This document shows, piece by piece, positions 13,542-14,540 of a stretch of 14,540 nucleotides of DNA. The notes under the pieces were generated by a model that worked only from the letters and a program-made list of their open reading frames with translations, made no database searches and had not been told where the DNA came from. How positions within the stretch are numbered: the first letter of the stretch is position 1; every line of letters starts with the position of its first letter. A program made the position numbers and the translations under genes. The DNA is from AP-15 sp036404275 (GTDB lineage: Bacteria > Pseudomonadota > Alphaproteobacteria > ATCC43930 > CGMCC-115725): contig DASXAM010000298.1 in the NCBI GenBank assembly GCA_036404275.1, forward strand, positions 1 through 14,540, given 5' to 3'.

Positions 13542-14309
13542 ATGCGACGCGTTAACAACACGGTTGGTATTCGCGCCTTGGCCGGCGCGATGTTGCTGAC
13601 TGCGGCTGCAAGCCCTGCCGCGGCGGATTTCAAGGTGTTTATGCCCGACGCAGAGCCCGGCGAACTGGAGTTCGAACCGCTCGGCGACTATGGCCTCGAC
13701 CGGAATAACGCGCACAGCCACGAGGCAAGCTTTGTCGAAGAGTTCGAATACGGGGTCACCAATTTCTGGAAGACCGGCCTCGAATTAGAACAGGACCGCG
13801 ACGCCGGTTCCGGCCAATCGGTCCGCTTTAGCCAGCTCACCTGGGAAAACATTTTGCAGTTTACCGAACGTGGCCAGTATTGGCTTGATGCCGGGTTCTT
13901 CTTCGAGTTCGGCAAGGCGACCCTCGGCGGCGAACCCAACGAGGTGACCTTCGGCCCGATCTTCCGCAAGGAACTCTTTGGCACGATCAACACGGTGAAT
14001 TTATTTATCGAGAAAGACATCGGCACCAACGCCGCGGGAGCGCCGAATTTTCTCTATAACTGGGAAACCCGTTTGGCGCTCGGCACCCCGATCGAGCCGG
14101 GGTTTCAGGCCTATGGCCGGCCGAGCGGGTTTGAGGGTTTTACCTCACGCTGGCCGCAAGACAACCGGATCGGCCCGCAACTGTTCGGCGAGATCCTGCA
14201 TTTGGGGCCGGGAGACCTCAAATGGAACGCAGGCATCCTATTCGGCGTCTCCTCCGCCGCACCACGCGAAACCATCCGCTGGCAGGCGGAATACGAAATC
14301 CATTTTTGA
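13542..14309 (+). CDS. Predicted outer-membrane beta-barrel protein
   Basis: Protein of 255 aa that I do not recognise by name. It has a signal peptide (basic MRRVNN, hydrophobic 12-23, AAA at 26-28 before DF). The mature part is made of amphipathic strands separated by Asp/Gly/Asn turns, rich in Trp, Phe and Tyr, and ends in alternating WQAEYEIHF with a C-terminal Phe, the classic barrel-assembly signal. The N-terminal mature region has acidic residues and H58/H60 (NNAHSHEASF). About 10-12 strands would fit. The ATG at 13542 has GGAG six bases upstream; the in-frame GTG at 13530 would overlap that site. It follows FTR1 by 60 bases on the same strand, with no clear terminator or promoter between. 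It may therefore serve metal entry, but a role outside iron uptake is equally possible. Confidence 0.75.
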   Translation: MRRVNNTVGIRALAGAMLLTAAASPAAADFKVFMPDAEPGELEFEPLGDYGLDRNNAHSHEASFVEEFEYGVTNFWKTGLELEQDRDAGSGQSVRFSQLTWENILQFTERGQYWLDAGFFFEFGKATLGGEPNEVTFGPIFRKELFGTINTVNLFIEKDIGTNAAGAPNFLYNWETRLALGTPIEPGFQAYGRPSGFEGFTSRWPQDNRIGPQLFGEILHLGPGDLKWNAGILFGVSSAAPRETIRWQAEYEIHF

Positions 14310-14323
14310 CCGCGCCGGATAGA

Positions 14324-14359
14324 GGCCTCTCCGCGCCGGCTCGCAGGTGCGAAGAGGCC
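14324..14359. terminator. Hairpin between convergent genes, likely two-way terminator
   Basis: GGCCTCT (14324-14330) pairs with AGAGGCC (14353-14359). After one mismatch, CGCGCC (14332-14337) pairs with GGTGCG (14346-14351), leaving an 8-base loop: 13 pairs in all. It fills the gap between the barrel gene and the NIPSNAP gene. No T-tract follows on either strand, so termination is only probable. Confidence 0.45.
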
Positions 14360-14374
14360 AATCGCGACGAGCCG

Positions 14375-14539
14375 CTAGCGCAGCGGCGAGAACGAGGCCG
14401 GGACGACCAGCATATTCTCCTGCTTGACAAACATGCCGCGGGTGGCGGGCGGCCAGTTGCCGTCCTTGCGCGATTCCTCGCGGATGCGGGCGCGCTCGTT
14501 GGCGTCCTTGTAAGCCCAGATGTGGATCCACTGGTTTAG
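14375..14539 (-). CDS. NIPSNAP family protein, C-terminal part
   Basis: Only the last 54 codons lie in the window; the gene enters from the right edge and stops with TAG at 14377-14375. The visible peptide begins LNQWIHIWAYKDANERARIR, then has KDGNWPP and a final strand ENMLVVPASFSPLR. The LNQ-x-x-H-x-WAY-x-D-x-x-x-R pattern is the hallmark of the second half of a NIPSNAP domain (a dimeric alpha+beta barrel related to ABM), which is usually about 100 aa. Too short for most gene callers, but the frame is clear. Function of bacterial NIPSNAP proteins is mostly unknown. Convergent with the barrel gene. Confidence 0.82.
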   Translation of the reverse strand, partial: LNQWIHIWAYKDANERARIREESRKDGNWPPATRGMFVKQENMLVVPASFSPLR

Positions 14540-14540
14540 C

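Noticed and set aside
1..14540. CRISPR array, tRNA/rRNA genes, transposase or phage genes
   Set aside because: No regularly spaced direct repeats, no cloverleaf-like sequences noticed, and no protein with such motifs among the supported frames.

Overview
The window looks like a chromosomal segment of a high-GC alphaproteobacterium, most likely near the Rhodospirillales. Reasons: strong G/C bias at third codon positions; a pepA-holC-ndk cluster; a metX-metW pair divergent from a chorismate mutase-hisC-tyrC operon with a DUF2125 gene next door; and a candidate GGAAC-N17-GTT (EcfG-type general stress) promoter in front of a CsbD gene. I see no rRNA, tRNA, CRISPR array, insertion sequence or prophage gene. 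No stretch over 300 bases lacks a gene.

Layout. 1-2492: leucyl aminopeptidase (5' part outside the window), DNA polymerase III chi subunit, a palindromic repeat, a small CsbD stress protein on the minus strand, and nucleoside diphosphate kinase divergent from it. 2492-4518: an O-antigen ligase/polymerase-type membrane protein and a SAM-dependent methyltransferase-like protein. 4543-6386 (minus strand): metX then metW, reading away from the next operon. 6541-9779: chorismate mutase (with a decayed P-protein-like C-terminus), HisC-type aminotransferase and prephenate/arogenate dehydrogenase, linked by 4-base ATGA overlaps, then a small ABM-domain monooxygenase. 9782-10810 (minus): DUF2125 envelope protein, ending 2 bases from the previous gene. 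10947-12175: an NYN-domain RNase overlapped by a family 5 Fe-S uracil-DNA glycosylase. 12296-14309: periplasmic cupredoxin, FTR1 iron permease and a predicted outer-membrane beta-barrel, behind a pair of matching dyad operators. 14375-14539 (minus): the last 54 codons of a NIPSNAP-family protein, cut by the window edge.

Functional reading. The centre is amino-acid biosynthesis: methionine (MetX/MetW) on one strand and tyrosine/phenylalanine (chorismate mutase, aminotransferase, dehydrogenase) on the other, from a shared 154-base divergent control region. The right end is probably a compact, iron-responsive uptake unit. The rest is housekeeping (peptide turnover, replication, nucleotide balance, DNA and RNA quality control) and cell envelope.

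The points most worth a second look are: the duplicated TGCGA-N5-TCGCA operators and the minimal cupredoxin-FTR1-barrel unit; the P-protein-like chorismate mutase whose dehydratase part lacks its catalytic signature; a possible H-type pseudoknot in the metX leader; the EcfG promoter of the CsbD gene; and two genes whose -10-like boxes sit exactly 6 bases before the ATG. The window is mainly conserved core genome, and nothing in it amounts to an evident new defence or mobile system.
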